NCBI RefSeq assembly: GCF_014873495.1
Contig: NZ_JADBGF010000001.1
Location: 4,712,001 to 4,776,000 of the forward strand
Length of the DNA: 64,000 bases
Reading direction: 5' to 3'
Source: Streptomyces stelliscabiei
GTDB lineage: Bacteria > Actinomycetota > Actinomycetes > Streptomycetales > Streptomycetaceae
This document shows positions 8,376 to 17,359 of this stretch, piece after piece. A program made the position numbers and the translations under genes. The notes under the pieces were generated by a model, which worked only from the letters and a program-made list of their open reading frames with translations, had not been told where the DNA came from and searched no databases. Each line of letters opens with the position of its first letter. The first letter of the stretch is position 1.

Positions 8376-10733
8376 CTACGACGTCCGGGCCGTCCCCGTC
8401 CCCTTCTCCGCGTCCAGCGCGTACACGCACCGGTCCTTGCTGCACGCGTACACGACGCCGTCCTTGACGACGGGCGACCCGGTGATCTCCCCACCCGTGG
8501 CGAGCTTCCACCGCAGCCGGCCGTCGTCGGCCTTCAGCGTGTACAGCAGGTGATCCGTCGAGCCGAAGTGGATCCGCCCCTCCGCCACCGACGGCGCGCC
8601 GACGATCTCGCCGCCCGCCTGGAAGCGCCACTTCGGTGTGCCCGTGACCGCGTCGAGGGTGTAGAGCCCCTTGCCGCTGCCGACATGGACGTGTCCGGCG
8701 GCGACCAGGACCGGCTCCAGCGAGGAGCGCGACTCCGTCGCGATCCGCCAGCGGTCGCGGCCGTCGGTCGCGTCGAGGGCGTAGACCGTGCCGAGGTAGT
8801 CGGCGAGGTACACGCCGCCGCCCGTGACGGCCGGGCCCGGCGCGAACGTGGGCGCGGAGAGGAAGACGGCCGGTGCCTCGAAGTGCCAGCGGACGTGGCC
8901 GCTCGCGATGTCGACGGCGAGGACGCGGCTGCCGGCGGAGACGTACACGTAGCCGTCGGCGGCCGGTGCCAGCCGTACCGGGACGCCGCCGCAGGAGCCC
9001 GCGTCCCCGATGGGGTACGACCAGCGCTCCTCGCCCGTACGGGCCTCCAGCGCCCGCAGCCGGGCGTCCTTCCAGATGTAGACCGTGCCGTCCTGGACGA
9101 CCGGTCCGGCCTCGGGGGACTCGAAATCGGTCTGGGCGCCGGTCAGCTCCCAGAGCTTCTGCCCGTTGGACGCCTCCCAGCCCTGGACGCCGCCACCGCG
9201 GGTGGCGGTGACCACGGTGCCCCGGTCGGCCTTCAGGGAGTACACCCAGGCGTCCGTCGACAGCCGCCACAGGTCCCCGCCCTCGCGGGCGTCGAGCGCG
9301 AAGAGGGTCGGTCCGTCGGAGGCGTGGATACGGCCGTCCGCGACCGCCATCGACCAGGCGACGTCACGGGTCTTGAAGCGGCGCCGGCCGGTGGCCACGT
9401 CCAGGGCGTGCACCTCGAAGGAGGTGACGTAGACGAGGTCGTCGGCGACGGACGGGGTGCCCCACACGTCGTTCGACATGCGGAAACGCCAGGGGCGCCA
9501 GCCGGAGGGCGCCGCCTCGGGGGTGGCGGGCGGGGCCACGGCGGGCGCGGGGTCGGCGCCGTTCACGCCGGCGCGCGGGCGGGACCAGGACGCGGCGAGG
9601 CCCGCCTCAGGAGGGGGCGCCTTCACGGCGGCCGCGCGGGCGTCGGCGACGCGTGGTCCGGGGCCGATGGGCACCTGTCCACCGGCGAGCCGTACGGGTC
9701 CGGTGTCGGGGGCGCCGACCGGGGCCGGCGCGGGGTCGTACGGCGGCGGGGGCGGGGGGACGGGGGCGTGGGGGCGGCCCCCGCCTCCGCTGCGGCCGGA
9801 GGAGGGCTGCGGTTTGGGCGCGGGGCGCCCGCCGCGGCGGGTCTCGATCATGGCGACCGCCTTCTCGGGCAGCCACGCCGACGCCGTACCGCTGTCGTCC
9901 GAGCCGGAACCGAAGAGGTGCGGGGCGAGCTGGGCCTGGAGATCGGCCGGGCCCGGGCGCGCGGTCGGGTCCATCTGCATACAGGACTCGATCAGCGGGC
10001 GCAGGTCGTCCGGGAGGCCGGAGAGGTCGGGGCCCTCGCGCAGCAGCATGAAGACGGTCTCGACGGGGTTGGCGCCATGGAACGGGGCGTGTCCGGTGGC
10101 GGCGAACACGAGCATCGAGCCCAGCGAGAAGACGTCGCTCGCGCCGGTCACGCTGCGCGAGTCCTTCGCCTGCTCGGGCGACATGTACGCGGGCGTCCCG
10201 ACGGCGACGTTGGTCATCGTCAAACGCGTGTTCGATACGCCGGACGCGATGCCAAAGTCGATCACGCGTGGCCCGTCCTCGACGACGAGCACGTTGGAGG
10301 GCTTCAGGTCGCGGTGGACGAGCCCGGCACCGTGGATGGACTGCAGGGCCTCGGCCACGCCCGCGGCGAACCAGCGGACGGCCTGGACCGGCATCGGACC
10401 GCAGTCGTTCACTATTTCTTCGAGCGAGGGCGCGGGGACGTACGCGGTCGCCAGCCACGGCACGGCGGCCCGGGGGTCGGCGTCGACCACCGCCGCCGTG
10501 TAGAAGCCGGACACCGCGCGGGCGGCCTCGACCTCGCGCGTGAAACGGACCCGGAAGAGCTGGTCCTCGGCCAGTTCCGTCCGCACCGTCTTGATCGCCA
10601 CACGCCGGCCCGACGCCGAGCGCGCCAGATAGACCAGCCCCATGCCGCCGGCACCCAGCCGTCCCAGCACCTCGAACGGCCCGATCCGCCGCGGATCGTG
10701 CTGCGTCAGCTGATCCACCACTTGCCCTGCCAC
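8376..10733 (-). CDS. Serine/threonine protein kinase with PQQ-type beta-propeller
   Basis: A 785-residue cytoplasmic Hanks-type kinase. The kinase domain covers about residues 18-275: glycine loop GRLGAGGMG (24-32), ATP lysine K48, catalytic HRDLKPSN (140-147) and DFG (159-161), with PAYMSPEQA in the activation segment. A Pro/Gly-rich linker of about 140 residues leads to a C-terminal propeller built of repeated GxVYxxxxDxxLYALDAxxG blades (about residues 420-780), as in AfsK-like streptomycete kinases. No transmembrane segment was seen. All catalytic residues are present, so it should be active; ligand of the propeller and substrates are unknown. Confidence 0.92.
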   Translation of the reverse strand: MAGQVVDQLTQHDPRRIGPFEVLGRLGAGGMGLVYLARSASGRRVAIKTVRTELAEDQLFRVRFTREVEAARAVSGFYTAAVVDADPRAAVPWLATAYVPAPSLEEIVNDCGPMPVQAVRWFAAGVAEALQSIHGAGLVHRDLKPSNVLVVEDGPRVIDFGIASGVSNTRLTMTNVAVGTPAYMSPEQAKDSRSVTGASDVFSLGSMLVFAATGHAPFHGANPVETVFMLLREGPDLSGLPDDLRPLIESCMQMDPTARPGPADLQAQLAPHLFGSGSDDSGTASAWLPEKAVAMIETRRGGRPAPKPQPSSGRSGGGGRPHAPVPPPPPPYDPAPAPVGAPDTGPVRLAGGQVPIGPGPRVADARAAAVKAPPPEAGLAASWSRPRAGVNGADPAPAVAPPATPEAAPSGWRPWRFRMSNDVWGTPSVADDLVYVTSFEVHALDVATGRRRFKTRDVAWSMAVADGRIHASDGPTLFALDAREGGDLWRLSTDAWVYSLKADRGTVVTATRGGGVQGWEASNGQKLWELTGAQTDFESPEAGPVVQDGTVYIWKDARLRALEARTGEERWSYPIGDAGSCGGVPVRLAPAADGYVYVSAGSRVLAVDIASGHVRWHFEAPAVFLSAPTFAPGPAVTGGGVYLADYLGTVYALDATDGRDRWRIATESRSSLEPVLVAAGHVHVGSGKGLYTLDAVTGTPKWRFQAGGEIVGAPSVAEGRIHFGSTDHLLYTLKADDGRLRWKLATGGEITGSPVVKDGVVYACSKDRCVYALDAEKGTGTARTS

Positions 10734-11037
10734 CTCCCCGTACGGACCGCGTCACCCGTGTTGTGCGCGCGACCCCGTGCAGCGTCTCACCACCGCACCG
10801 CCCTGGCGGCACGCACCCCGATTCTTCCTGTACCGGGGGCAGGTTGCGAACCCGGGGGCGAGTCGGGGTGTCTCAGGACAAAACCACGTTGTCCGCCTCT
10901 CGGGAAGCGGGAGCCCGGATGGTGGGACACCGTGGCGAGCCGCGTACCACCGGCGCACAACCCCGTACGTCTGCCCGCGCGGCGGCCTCGTCACGCCCCC
11001 GGAGCGCCCGCGCGAGCCGTGAGCCGGGCGCGCGGCC
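10734..11037. other. Intergenic region, 304 bp
   Basis: Separates two leftward genes and should contain the kinase promoter. Open frames in it look like shadows without family resemblance. No operator or strong hairpin was recognised. Confidence 0.4.
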
Positions 11038-11982
11038 TCAGCCCTTCCGGCCGCCGTCTTCCCGCTGGTCAGCGTCGCCCTCCGGGGCGCTCGCGCCGCG
11101 TGCGCCCTCCGATGGGGTGTCGTCCTCCCGCCGGTCGTCCTCCTCCTGCCGCAGTTCGTCCGGGCGCTGTTCGACCTGGTCCGCCGCCTGCGGCGCTTCC
11201 CGCCAGCCGTTTCCGTTCCTTCGTCGCAGCAGTGCGAACGACGCGCCCTGATTGTCCGTGACGACCGCCACATTTCCGTACGAGGTGTCGAACGGCGGCA
11301 CCTGGACGCGCCCCCCGAGCCGGATGACGGTCGCGAGCGCCGCCTCGCAGTCGTCCGTCCCGAAGTGGACGAGGAAGTGCGGCGGCATCTCCGCCGGGAA
11401 GACGTCCGTGAGCGTGGCCCGGCCGAAGTCCGGGACCGCGTCCGGGCCGAAGAGGGCGTCGTGGAAGAGGTGCGCGTAGAAGGAGTTGGCCGCCTTGGTG
11501 TCCCTCGTGTACAGCTCGGCCCACGCGAACGTGCCGGGCTCGTGGCGCCGCCCGAAGCCGGTGTGCGCGCCGGCCTGCCAGAGGCCGAAGACGGCGCTCT
11601 CGGGGTCGGTGGCCAGCGCGGCCGTGCCGAGCGTGCCGACCGGGGTCGGCGGGGTGATCACCTGACCGCCGGCCGCGGTGATCCGGGAGGTGAGGGCGTA
11701 CGCGTCCGGGGTGGCGAAGTGCACGGTCCACACCGTGGGGAGGCGGCCGTCGGGCTTGGGGGCGAGGGCGGCGACGGGGGCGCCCTCGACATGACCCCAC
11801 ACCTCGTGCGCGCCGTCTCCGGGGGCCACCTTGAAGGTCCAACCGAAGAGTTCGCCGTAGAACCGCTTCCCCGCCTCCACGTCGGGCAGCTGGGCGTCCA
11901 CCCAGCAGGGGACGCCCTCGGGGTACGGGACGCTGCCCGCGCCGGCTTCCGCCCCGGTGACGGCACCCGTCTCATCGGCCAT
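11038..11982 (-). CDS. VOC-fold (glyoxalase/bleomycin-resistance) protein, two domains
   Basis: A 314-residue protein of two tandem vicinal-oxygen-chelate modules. The first begins at PCWVDAQLPDVEAGKRFYGE (about residues 24-130) and the second at GTFAWAELYTRDTKAANSFY (about 148-250). This layout is typical of hydrolase or antibiotic-resistance-like VOC proteins in Streptomyces. The last 60 residues are an unusual acidic, Gln/Asp/Glu-rich tail (EEDDRREDDTPSEG) likely to be disordered. Substrate unknown. The gene stands alone, with a repeat-rich region upstream. Confidence 0.85.
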   Translation of the reverse strand: MADETGAVTGAEAGAGSVPYPEGVPCWVDAQLPDVEAGKRFYGELFGWTFKVAPGDGAHEVWGHVEGAPVAALAPKPDGRLPTVWTVHFATPDAYALTSRITAAGGQVITPPTPVGTLGTAALATDPESAVFGLWQAGAHTGFGRRHEPGTFAWAELYTRDTKAANSFYAHLFHDALFGPDAVPDFGRATLTDVFPAEMPPHFLVHFGTDDCEAALATVIRLGGRVQVPPFDTSYGNVAVVTDNQGASFALLRRRNGNGWREAPQAADQVEQRPDELRQEEDDRREDDTPSEGARGASAPEGDADQREDGGRKG

Positions 11983-12736
11983 AGCCCCAAGCTAAGGGCG
12001 CCCCACACGGGGCGCGCGTCGGGCGCGTCCGTATTGGGGGAACTGCGGGGGCGGGTGCGGGGGGCGTGGGCGGGTGGTCGGGGGCGAGGGCGGGTGCGGG
12101 GGCGCGTGCGTCGGCGGGTGCGGGCCGGTCGGGGGGCGCGGGCGGGAGCGGGCAGTCGGGGGCGGGCAGTCGGGGGCGAGGGCGGGTGCGGGTGAGTGGG
12201 GGTTGCTCGCGCAGTTCCCCGCGCCCCTGAAAAGCAGGGGCTGCGCCCCTTGCTTTTCAGGCCGCAGGTTTCGGGGCTTTCGGGCGCAGGCCCGAAGGCT
12301 TGCCCCTCTCGGGCCCGCCCCGGCCCGACCTTTCAGGCCGCAGGGCCTGGTCTTCGGGCCCGCGGGGCCTGGTCTTTCAGGGGCGCGGGGCGCGGCCTTG
12401 TCAGGCCCGCGGGGCTTGGCCTTGTCAGGGGCGCGGGGCCTCGTCTGTCAGGCCCGCAGGGCCTGGTCTTTCAGGGGCGCGGGGAACTGCGCGAGCAACC
12501 ACGAACCACCCGCAGCCGAAGTCACACGCACGCCCGCTCGAGGGGGCGCGGGGAACTGCGCGAGAACCTCCACCCACCCGCGGCCGAAGACCACCCCCGC
12601 CCCAAGAACCCCACTCACCCGAAAGAAACGCGCCAACACACTCCGTGATCACCGCACGAACCCCTAGGTGACGCCCCTGCTCCCCATTTGCAGTCGGCCG
12701 AATCGCGCTCCGATCACCCCTCGGTAAGCTGACGGC
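11983..12736. repeat. Repeat-rich, non-coding 754-bp region
   Basis: No gene seen. From 12040 to 12200 the plus strand is built of short GGGCGGG/GGTGCGGG-type runs. From about 12207 to 12566 it holds copies of the streptomycete intergenic element with core GGGGCGCGGGGAACTGCGCG: one reversed copy near 12204-12226 and two forward copies at 12471-12500 and 12541-12566. Between them are degenerate tandem copies of a GCAGGGCCTGGTCTTTCAG-like unit (12330-12480). The element is not coding; codon-like open frames across it are artefacts of composition. Confidence 0.75.
12227..12260. terminator. Strong hairpin inside the repeat region
   Basis: CTGAAAAGCA (12227-12236) pairs perfectly with TGCTTTTCAG (12251-12260), and inside it GGGG pairs with CCCC. 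A 14-bp stem of this kind could terminate transcription entering the repeat block from either side. Confidence 0.6.
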
Positions 12737-13384
12737 ATGACAGGACAAGTGCGTACCGTCGACGGCCGCGTGGCCGGCCGACGAGGGCAGGCGACCCGGC
12801 AGAAGCTGCTCGACTGCCTCAGCGAGATGCTCAGCTCGTCGCCCTACCGGGACGTCAAAGTCATTGATGTCGCCCGGAAGGCGGGGACTTCACCCGCGAC
12901 CTTCTACCAGTACTTCCCGGACGTCGAGGGCGCCGTCCTGGAGATCGCCGAGCAAATGGCCACCGAGGGGGCCACGTTGACGCGCCTCCTCGAAGGCCGC
13001 TCCTGGGTCGGCAAGGCCGGCTGGCAGACCGCCCAGGAACTCGTCGACGGCTTCCTGGACTTCTGGCGCAAGAACGACGCGATCCTCCGCGTCGTCGACC
13101 TGGGCGCCGCCGAGGGCGACAAACGCTTCTACAAGATCCGCATGAAGATCCTGAACTCGGTCACCAACACCCTGTCGGAGACGGTCTCCGAACTCCAGGC
13201 GAAGGGCCGCGTCGACAAGGACGTGAACCCGGCGGCCCTCGCCGGTTCCCTCGTCGCCATGCTCGCCTCGGTCTCCGGGCACCAGAAGGGCTTCCAGACC
13301 TGGGGCGTCAAGCAAGCCGAACTACGGCCCAACCTCGCCCTGTTGGTCCACCTGGGCATCACCGGCAAGAAACCGACGAAGTAA
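12737..13384 (+). CDS. TetR-family regulator, candidate regulator of the acyl-CoA regulon
   Basis: A 215-residue TetR protein with the HTH at about residues 16-65 (RQKLLDCLSEMLSSSPYRDV, then IDVARKAGTSPATFYQYFPD). The ligand domain has many Leu/Val/Trp residues and could hold an acyl-CoA. A -10 element TAAGCT (12725-12730) ends six bases before the ATG, so the transcript is probably leaderless. CTGACGGCATGACAG at 12729-12743 overlaps the transcription start and matches the regulon operator perfectly in one half and 4 of 6 bases in the other, suggesting autoregulation. It is the only TetR gene within the acyl-CoA gene region. The regulatory link is inference. Confidence 0.85.
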   Translation: MTGQVRTVDGRVAGRRGQATRQKLLDCLSEMLSSSPYRDVKVIDVARKAGTSPATFYQYFPDVEGAVLEIAEQMATEGATLTRLLEGRSWVGKAGWQTAQELVDGFLDFWRKNDAILRVVDLGAAEGDKRFYKIRMKILNSVTNTLSETVSELQAKGRVDKDVNPAALAGSLVAMLASVSGHQKGFQTWGVKQAELRPNLALLVHLGITGKKPTK

Positions 13385-13542
13385 CCAGGAGCACCCGGGC
13401 AGGCCCCGGACGCGATTCCTGTCACGCAGACGGCACCCTCGACCGAGGAGTGCCGCCTGCCGCGTTCAGGGGCACGTGGGGGGCGGGGAACGGTCAGCCG
13501 CACACGAACATGCGAAGAACGCCCCCGAGAGCGCGGACTCGC

Positions 13543-14067
13543 TCACCGCCGCACGATCCGGAACACCCGTATCTCCCGGTCCACTCGCGCCTGATACGTC
13601 GAGTACGGCGGCCAGAACCGCAGCAGCTCCTTCCATACGGCGGCCCGTTCCTCCCCCGCCAGCAGATGCGCGGTGACGGGGATGTCACGCCCCTTCCAGT
13701 TGATCTCGGCGTCGGGGTGGGCCAGGAGGTTGGCGCTCCAGGCCGGGTGGCCGGGGCGGCCGAAGTTCGACCCGATGAGCACCCAACTGTCCCGCCCCTC
13801 CTCGGGCATACAGGCCAGCGGCGTACGACGCGGCTCCCCGCTCCGCGCCCCGGTCGCCGTCAGCACGACACCCGGCAGCAGCTGCGCGCTGAGCAGCACC
13901 CGGCCCCGCGTCACCCGGTGCACGGCGCGGTCCAGCGCCGGTATGACGTGCGGCGCGACCCGGGCGAACGCCGGAGCCGAGGACACCTTCTGCACCAGCC
14001 GCACGCCCATGCCCTTCATGCCCTCGGCCATCCCCGCCGCCCTTTCCGCCGCCCTTTTCGAAGCCAT
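13543..14067 (-). CDS. F420-dependent nitroreductase (DDN/FGD split-barrel) family protein
   Basis: A 174-residue protein. The start ATG overlaps the stop of the upstream acyl-CoA dehydrogenase (ATGA). The core matches the deazaflavin-dependent nitroreductase family: VLTATGARSGEPRRTPLACM, then WVLIGSNFGRPGHPAWSANL and NWKGRDIPVTAHLL. These enzymes use reduced F420 to reduce activated double bonds or quinone-like substrates. A basic N-terminus (MASKRAAERAAG) is typical of membrane-associated members. Its tight coupling to an acyl-CoA dehydrogenase suggests a redox step in the same pathway. Confidence 0.85.
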   Translation of the reverse strand: MASKRAAERAAGMAEGMKGMGVRLVQKVSSAPAFARVAPHVIPALDRAVHRVTRGRVLLSAQLLPGVVLTATGARSGEPRRTPLACMPEEGRDSWVLIGSNFGRPGHPAWSANLLAHPDAEINWKGRDIPVTAHLLAGEERAAVWKELLRFWPPYSTYQARVDREIRVFRIVRR

Positions 14068-15308
14068 CAGCCCCGCACCGCCCTCTGCTCGCCCGGCCCG
14101 TCGACCGTGAAGACCCCCGCCATGTCGGCCGCCCGCCCCCGCAGCCGGTGCACCGGCCCGAAGAGCGCCTCGTCCCCCGCCGCCCGCTTGAAGTACAGCT
14201 GCGCCTCGTGTTCCCAGGTGAACCCGATCCCCCCGTGCAGCTGGATCCCTTCCCCGGCCGCCATCCGCAACGCGTCCAGCGCCTGCGCGAGCGCCAGCCC
14301 ACCGGCCCGCTCGCCGCCGGGCGGGGCGGCCGCCGCCCAGGCGGCGTAGTACGCCGCCGACCGGGCCGCCCGCACCCGCACGTAGACATCCGCGAGCCGG
14401 TGCTTCACCGCCTGGAACGACCCGATCGGCCGTCCGAACTGCTCCCGTTGCCGCGCGTACGCCACCGTCCGCTCCAGCACCCGGTCGGCGGCCCCCACGG
14501 CCTCCGCCGCGAGCACGGCGGCGGCCGCGTCCCCGACCTCGGCCAGGACCGCCGGCACACCGGCATCGGCGGCACCGGCCTCCTCCCCCAGCAACTCGGC
14601 TTCCACATGACGCAGTTCGAGCCGGGCCACCGGCCGCGTCTCGTCGATCGAGGTCTGCCGCACCCGCACGAGGCCCCCGCCGCCCCCCGCTTCCCCGTGC
14701 GGCACCCGCACCAGGAACAGCAGGGTCCGCGACCGGGCGTACCCACCGGCATGCGCGGCCACGAGCAGCAGTCCCGCGCTGTGCCCGTCGAGGATCTGCC
14801 CGGCCTCCCCGTAGAGCCGCCACCCGTCCCCGACGCGCCGCGCCTGGACGCCGCCGGCCCGGCCACCGCCGGCCCATGCGCCACCGTTGTCGCAGGTCAG
14901 CGCCAGCGCGGTGGTGAGGGCGGTGCCCGGTACAACGAGGGCCGCGGTGAGCCGGCCGGACGTGAGGAGGGGCAGCAGTGCGGCGCGCTGCCGCTCGGTG
15001 CCGAGGGCGAGGATCAAGGGCGCGACGAGCACCGAGGTGGACAGCAGCGGCGAGGGGGCCAGGGCGCGCCCCAGCTCCTCCGCGGCCAGGGCGAGTTCGG
15101 TCGCCGAGCAGCCGACACCGCCGTGACTCTCGGGGAGGGCGAGCCCCGGCAGCCCGAGCTGCTCGGAGAGGGCGGACCAGAGACCGGCGTCGTACCCCTC
15201 CCCGGTCCGCACGGCGGCGCGAACCTCCTCCGGACCACAGCGCTTGAGCAGCAACTCCCTCACTGTGCGCCGGATTTCCTCCTGCTCGGCGGTGAGGCGG
15301 GCGTCCAT
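14067..15308 (-). CDS. Acyl-CoA dehydrogenase, short-type (non-FERG) subunit
   Basis: A 413-residue ACAD-fold protein. I chose the ATG of MDARLTAEQEEIRR because GGAAGGGGGA precedes it; a GTG six codons upstream is possible. FAD-site motifs YARQREQFGRPIGSFQAVKH and GGIGFTWEHEAQLYFKRA are present. The helix that carries the catalytic Glu in isovaleryl-type enzymes reads AAAVLAAEAVGAAD and lacks FERG, and the usual C-terminal YEGT is absent. This is the pattern of the partner subunit in alpha2-beta2 steroid ACADs, so it probably works with a FERG chain such as the one at 30149. Upstream operators at 15355 and 15415. Confidence 0.86.
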   Translation of the reverse strand: MDARLTAEQEEIRRTVRELLLKRCGPEEVRAAVRTGEGYDAGLWSALSEQLGLPGLALPESHGGVGCSATELALAAEELGRALAPSPLLSTSVLVAPLILALGTERQRAALLPLLTSGRLTAALVVPGTALTTALALTCDNGGAWAGGGRAGGVQARRVGDGWRLYGEAGQILDGHSAGLLLVAAHAGGYARSRTLLFLVRVPHGEAGGGGGLVRVRQTSIDETRPVARLELRHVEAELLGEEAGAADAGVPAVLAEVGDAAAAVLAAEAVGAADRVLERTVAYARQREQFGRPIGSFQAVKHRLADVYVRVRAARSAAYYAAWAAAAPPGGERAGGLALAQALDALRMAAGEGIQLHGGIGFTWEHEAQLYFKRAAGDEALFGPVHRLRGRAADMAGVFTVDGPGEQRAVRG

Positions 15309-15354
15309 GGGCGGTCCCCCTTCCACTCCCCCAACGTCATCCTGAACTCAAGAT

Positions 15355-15429
15355 CTGACGGTCCGTCATATTAGGCCGGAAGGCGACCGAAGCACAGGGT
15401 TCCCGGCCGCCCATCTGATGTACCGTCAG
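15355..15429. promoter_or_regulatory. Divergent promoter with two regulon operators
   Basis: Palindromes at 15355-15369 (CTGACGGTCCGTCAT) and 15415-15429 (CTGATGTACCGTCAG). On the minus strand a good -10, TAATAT (15373-15368), overlaps the first site, placing the operator over the start of the dehydrogenase transcript. The second site ends four bases before the ATG of the thiolase-like gene at 15434, so binding there would block initiation or elongation of that gene. Confidence 0.7.
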
Positions 15430-15433
15430 ATTC

Positions 15434-16807
15434 ATGACCGCTGCGCCCGCCCCACCCGGACCCACCGGCCCTCGCGACGCGGCCCGCCCTGACGCGGCAC
15501 GAGCTGACGCAGCACGGGCTGACGCGGCACGAGCCGAAACAGCCCCGCCTGACGCACCACGTCCTGACCCGGCACGTGCGGAGGCGACGCATGCGGAGGT
15601 GAGGCATGCGGAGGCGACGCGTCGAGCCCCGGTACGTCGAAGCGGCGGCCGGAAGGTCGCGATCGTCGGGGCCGCGCTGTCCGACTGCGGCCGGGTGGAC
15701 GACGCGACCCCGTACGCACTCCACGCGCAGGCCGCCCGCCGGGCCCTCGCCGACGCGGGGCTGGAGCACACGGCCATCGACGGCCTCGCCTCGGCGGGCC
15801 TCGGCACACTGGCGCCGGTGGAGGTGGCCGAGTATCTGGGACTGCGGCCCACCTGGGTGGATTCCACCTCGGTCGGCGGCTCGACGTGGGAGGTCATGGC
15901 GGCCCACGCGGCGGACGCGATCGCCGCCGGGCACGCGAACGTCGTCCTCCTCGTCTACGGCTCCACCGCCCGCGCGGACATCAAGGCGGGCCGCCGCACC
16001 GGCAACCTCTCGTTCGGTGCGCGCGGCCCCCTCCAGTTCGAGGTCCCGTACGGGCACACCCTGATCTCCAAGTACGCCATGGCCGCGCGCCGCCACATGT
16101 ACGAGTACGGGACGACCCTGGAACAGCTGGCCTCCGTCGCCGTACAGGCCCGGACGAACGCGGCGGCCAACCCCGAGGCGATGTTCCGCACGCCGATCAC
16201 CGTCGACGACGTCCTCTCCTCCGCGCCGATCGCCGACCCCTTCACCAAGCTCCACTGCTGCATACGTTCCGACGGCGGCGCGGCGGTCCTGCTGGCGGCG
16301 GAGGAGTACGTACGGGACTGCCGGCCGGCGACGCCCGTATGGGTCCTCGGCACCGGCGAGTACGCCTCCCACACGACCATGTCCGAGTGGCCCGACTTCA
16401 CGGTCTCCCCGGCGGCGGTCAGCGGCCGCCTCGCCTTCGAACGAGCCGGCGTACGCCCCGCCGAGATCGACTTCGCCGAGATCTACGACGCCTTCACCTA
16501 CATGACCCTCGTGACGTTGGAGGACCTCGGCTTCTGCGCGAAGGGCGAGGGCGGGGCCTTCGTGGAGAAGGGCCGCCTGACCCTGACCGGCGACCTCCCG
16601 GTCAACACCGACGGCGGCGGCCTCTCCGCCCAGCACCCGGGCATGCGCGGCCTCTTCCTCCTCGTGGAGGCCGTACGCCAGCTGCGCGGCGAGGCGGGAC
16701 CCCACCAGATCCCCACCCCCGACGGCGCCCCGCCCCGCCTGGCCGTCGCGTCGGGCACGGGCGGCTGGTTCTGCTCCTCGGGAACGGTGGTGCTGGGTCG
16801 GGAGTGA
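15434..16807 (+). CDS. SCP-x/Ltp2-type thiolase-fold protein with repeat extension
   Basis: A 457-residue protein. The thiolase fold starts near residue 72 (RKVAIVGAALSDCGR) and ends with the Ltp2-like motifs AEIYDAFTYMTLVTLEDLGF and CAKGEGGAFVEKG. No thiolase nucleophile is seen at the expected place (SVGGSTWEVMAAH), favouring an aldolase-type reaction. The first 70 residues are an unusual Ala/Arg/Asp/Pro extension made by a 15-bp tandem repeat (translating ADAAR), absent from the homologue at 2327. There is no Shine-Dalgarno and the operator abuts the ATG. The likely DUF35 partner is either the product at 3516 or the one at 19748. Confidence 0.83.
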   Translation: MTAAPAPPGPTGPRDAARPDAARADAARADAARAETAPPDAPRPDPARAEATHAEVRHAEATRRAPVRRSGGRKVAIVGAALSDCGRVDDATPYALHAQAARRALADAGLEHTAIDGLASAGLGTLAPVEVAEYLGLRPTWVDSTSVGGSTWEVMAAHAADAIAAGHANVVLLVYGSTARADIKAGRRTGNLSFGARGPLQFEVPYGHTLISKYAMAARRHMYEYGTTLEQLASVAVQARTNAAANPEAMFRTPITVDDVLSSAPIADPFTKLHCCIRSDGGAAVLLAAEEYVRDCRPATPVWVLGTGEYASHTTMSEWPDFTVSPAAVSGRLAFERAGVRPAEIDFAEIYDAFTYMTLVTLEDLGFCAKGEGGAFVEKGRLTLTGDLPVNTDGGGLSAQHPGMRGLFLLVEAVRQLRGEAGPHQIPTPDGAPPRLAVASGTGGWFCSSGTVVLGRE

Positions 16808-16920
16808 GGCCGCCCTCCTCGTCCGGCGCCGGGGCAGGCACCGGAATAGGCGGCGGGGCAAGGGCGCTGAACCGACTCGGCAGACGAAGACGTCCCCGTT
16901 TCGGCCCTGGAGGAAGCGAC

Positions 16921-17346
16921 ATGGCACTGTCCCGCAAGGAGCGCGAGGAGTTTCTGGCCGAGGCTCAGGTGGCCGCGTTGGCGGTGGACGCCGGGGAGGG
17001 GAGGGCGCCGCTGACGGTGCCGATCTGGTACCAGTACGCACCCGGCGGCGACATCTGGATCATGACCGGGTCGGACACCCGCAAGAACCGGCTGATCCAG
17101 GCGGCCGGCCGCTTCTCCCTGATGATCGACCGCCTCGAACCCACGATCCGCTACGTCTCCGTCGAGGGCCCCGTCACCGACACGTCCCCCGCCACCCTCG
17201 ACGACCTCCGCGAGATCTCGGCCCGCTACCTCCCGGCCGAAAAGGTCGACGGCTACGTCGACTTCGCCTCCCGCAACCACGGCGACCAGGTCATCATCCG
17301 CATGCGCCCCGAGAGGTGGGTCTCGTCCGATCTGGGCACGGTGTGA
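16921..17346 (+). CDS. PPOX-class split-barrel protein (pyridoxamine-oxidase-like)
   Basis: A 141-residue split-barrel protein with GGAGGAAG seven bases upstream. Residues include a short N-terminal helix (LSRKEREEFLAEAQ), a beta segment LTVPIWYQYAPGGDIWIMTG and SDTRKNRLIQAAGRFSLMID, as in F420- or FMN-binding PPOX proteins. It follows the thiolase-like gene on the same strand and precedes another split-barrel oxidase. It may be a reductase or oxidase in the same pathway or bind heme; the cofactor cannot be fixed from sequence alone. Confidence 0.78.
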   Translation: MALSRKEREEFLAEAQVAALAVDAGEGRAPLTVPIWYQYAPGGDIWIMTGSDTRKNRLIQAAGRFSLMIDRLEPTIRYVSVEGPVTDTSPATLDDLREISARYLPAEKVDGYVDFASRNHGDQVIIRMRPERWVSSDLGTV

Positions 17347-17359
17347 GACCGTCCCACCC

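Noticed and set aside
7617..11261. A 1214-codon open frame on the plus strand
   Set aside because: It is the antisense shadow of the sigma factor, kinase and VOC genes, all of which have clear family motifs on the minus strand.
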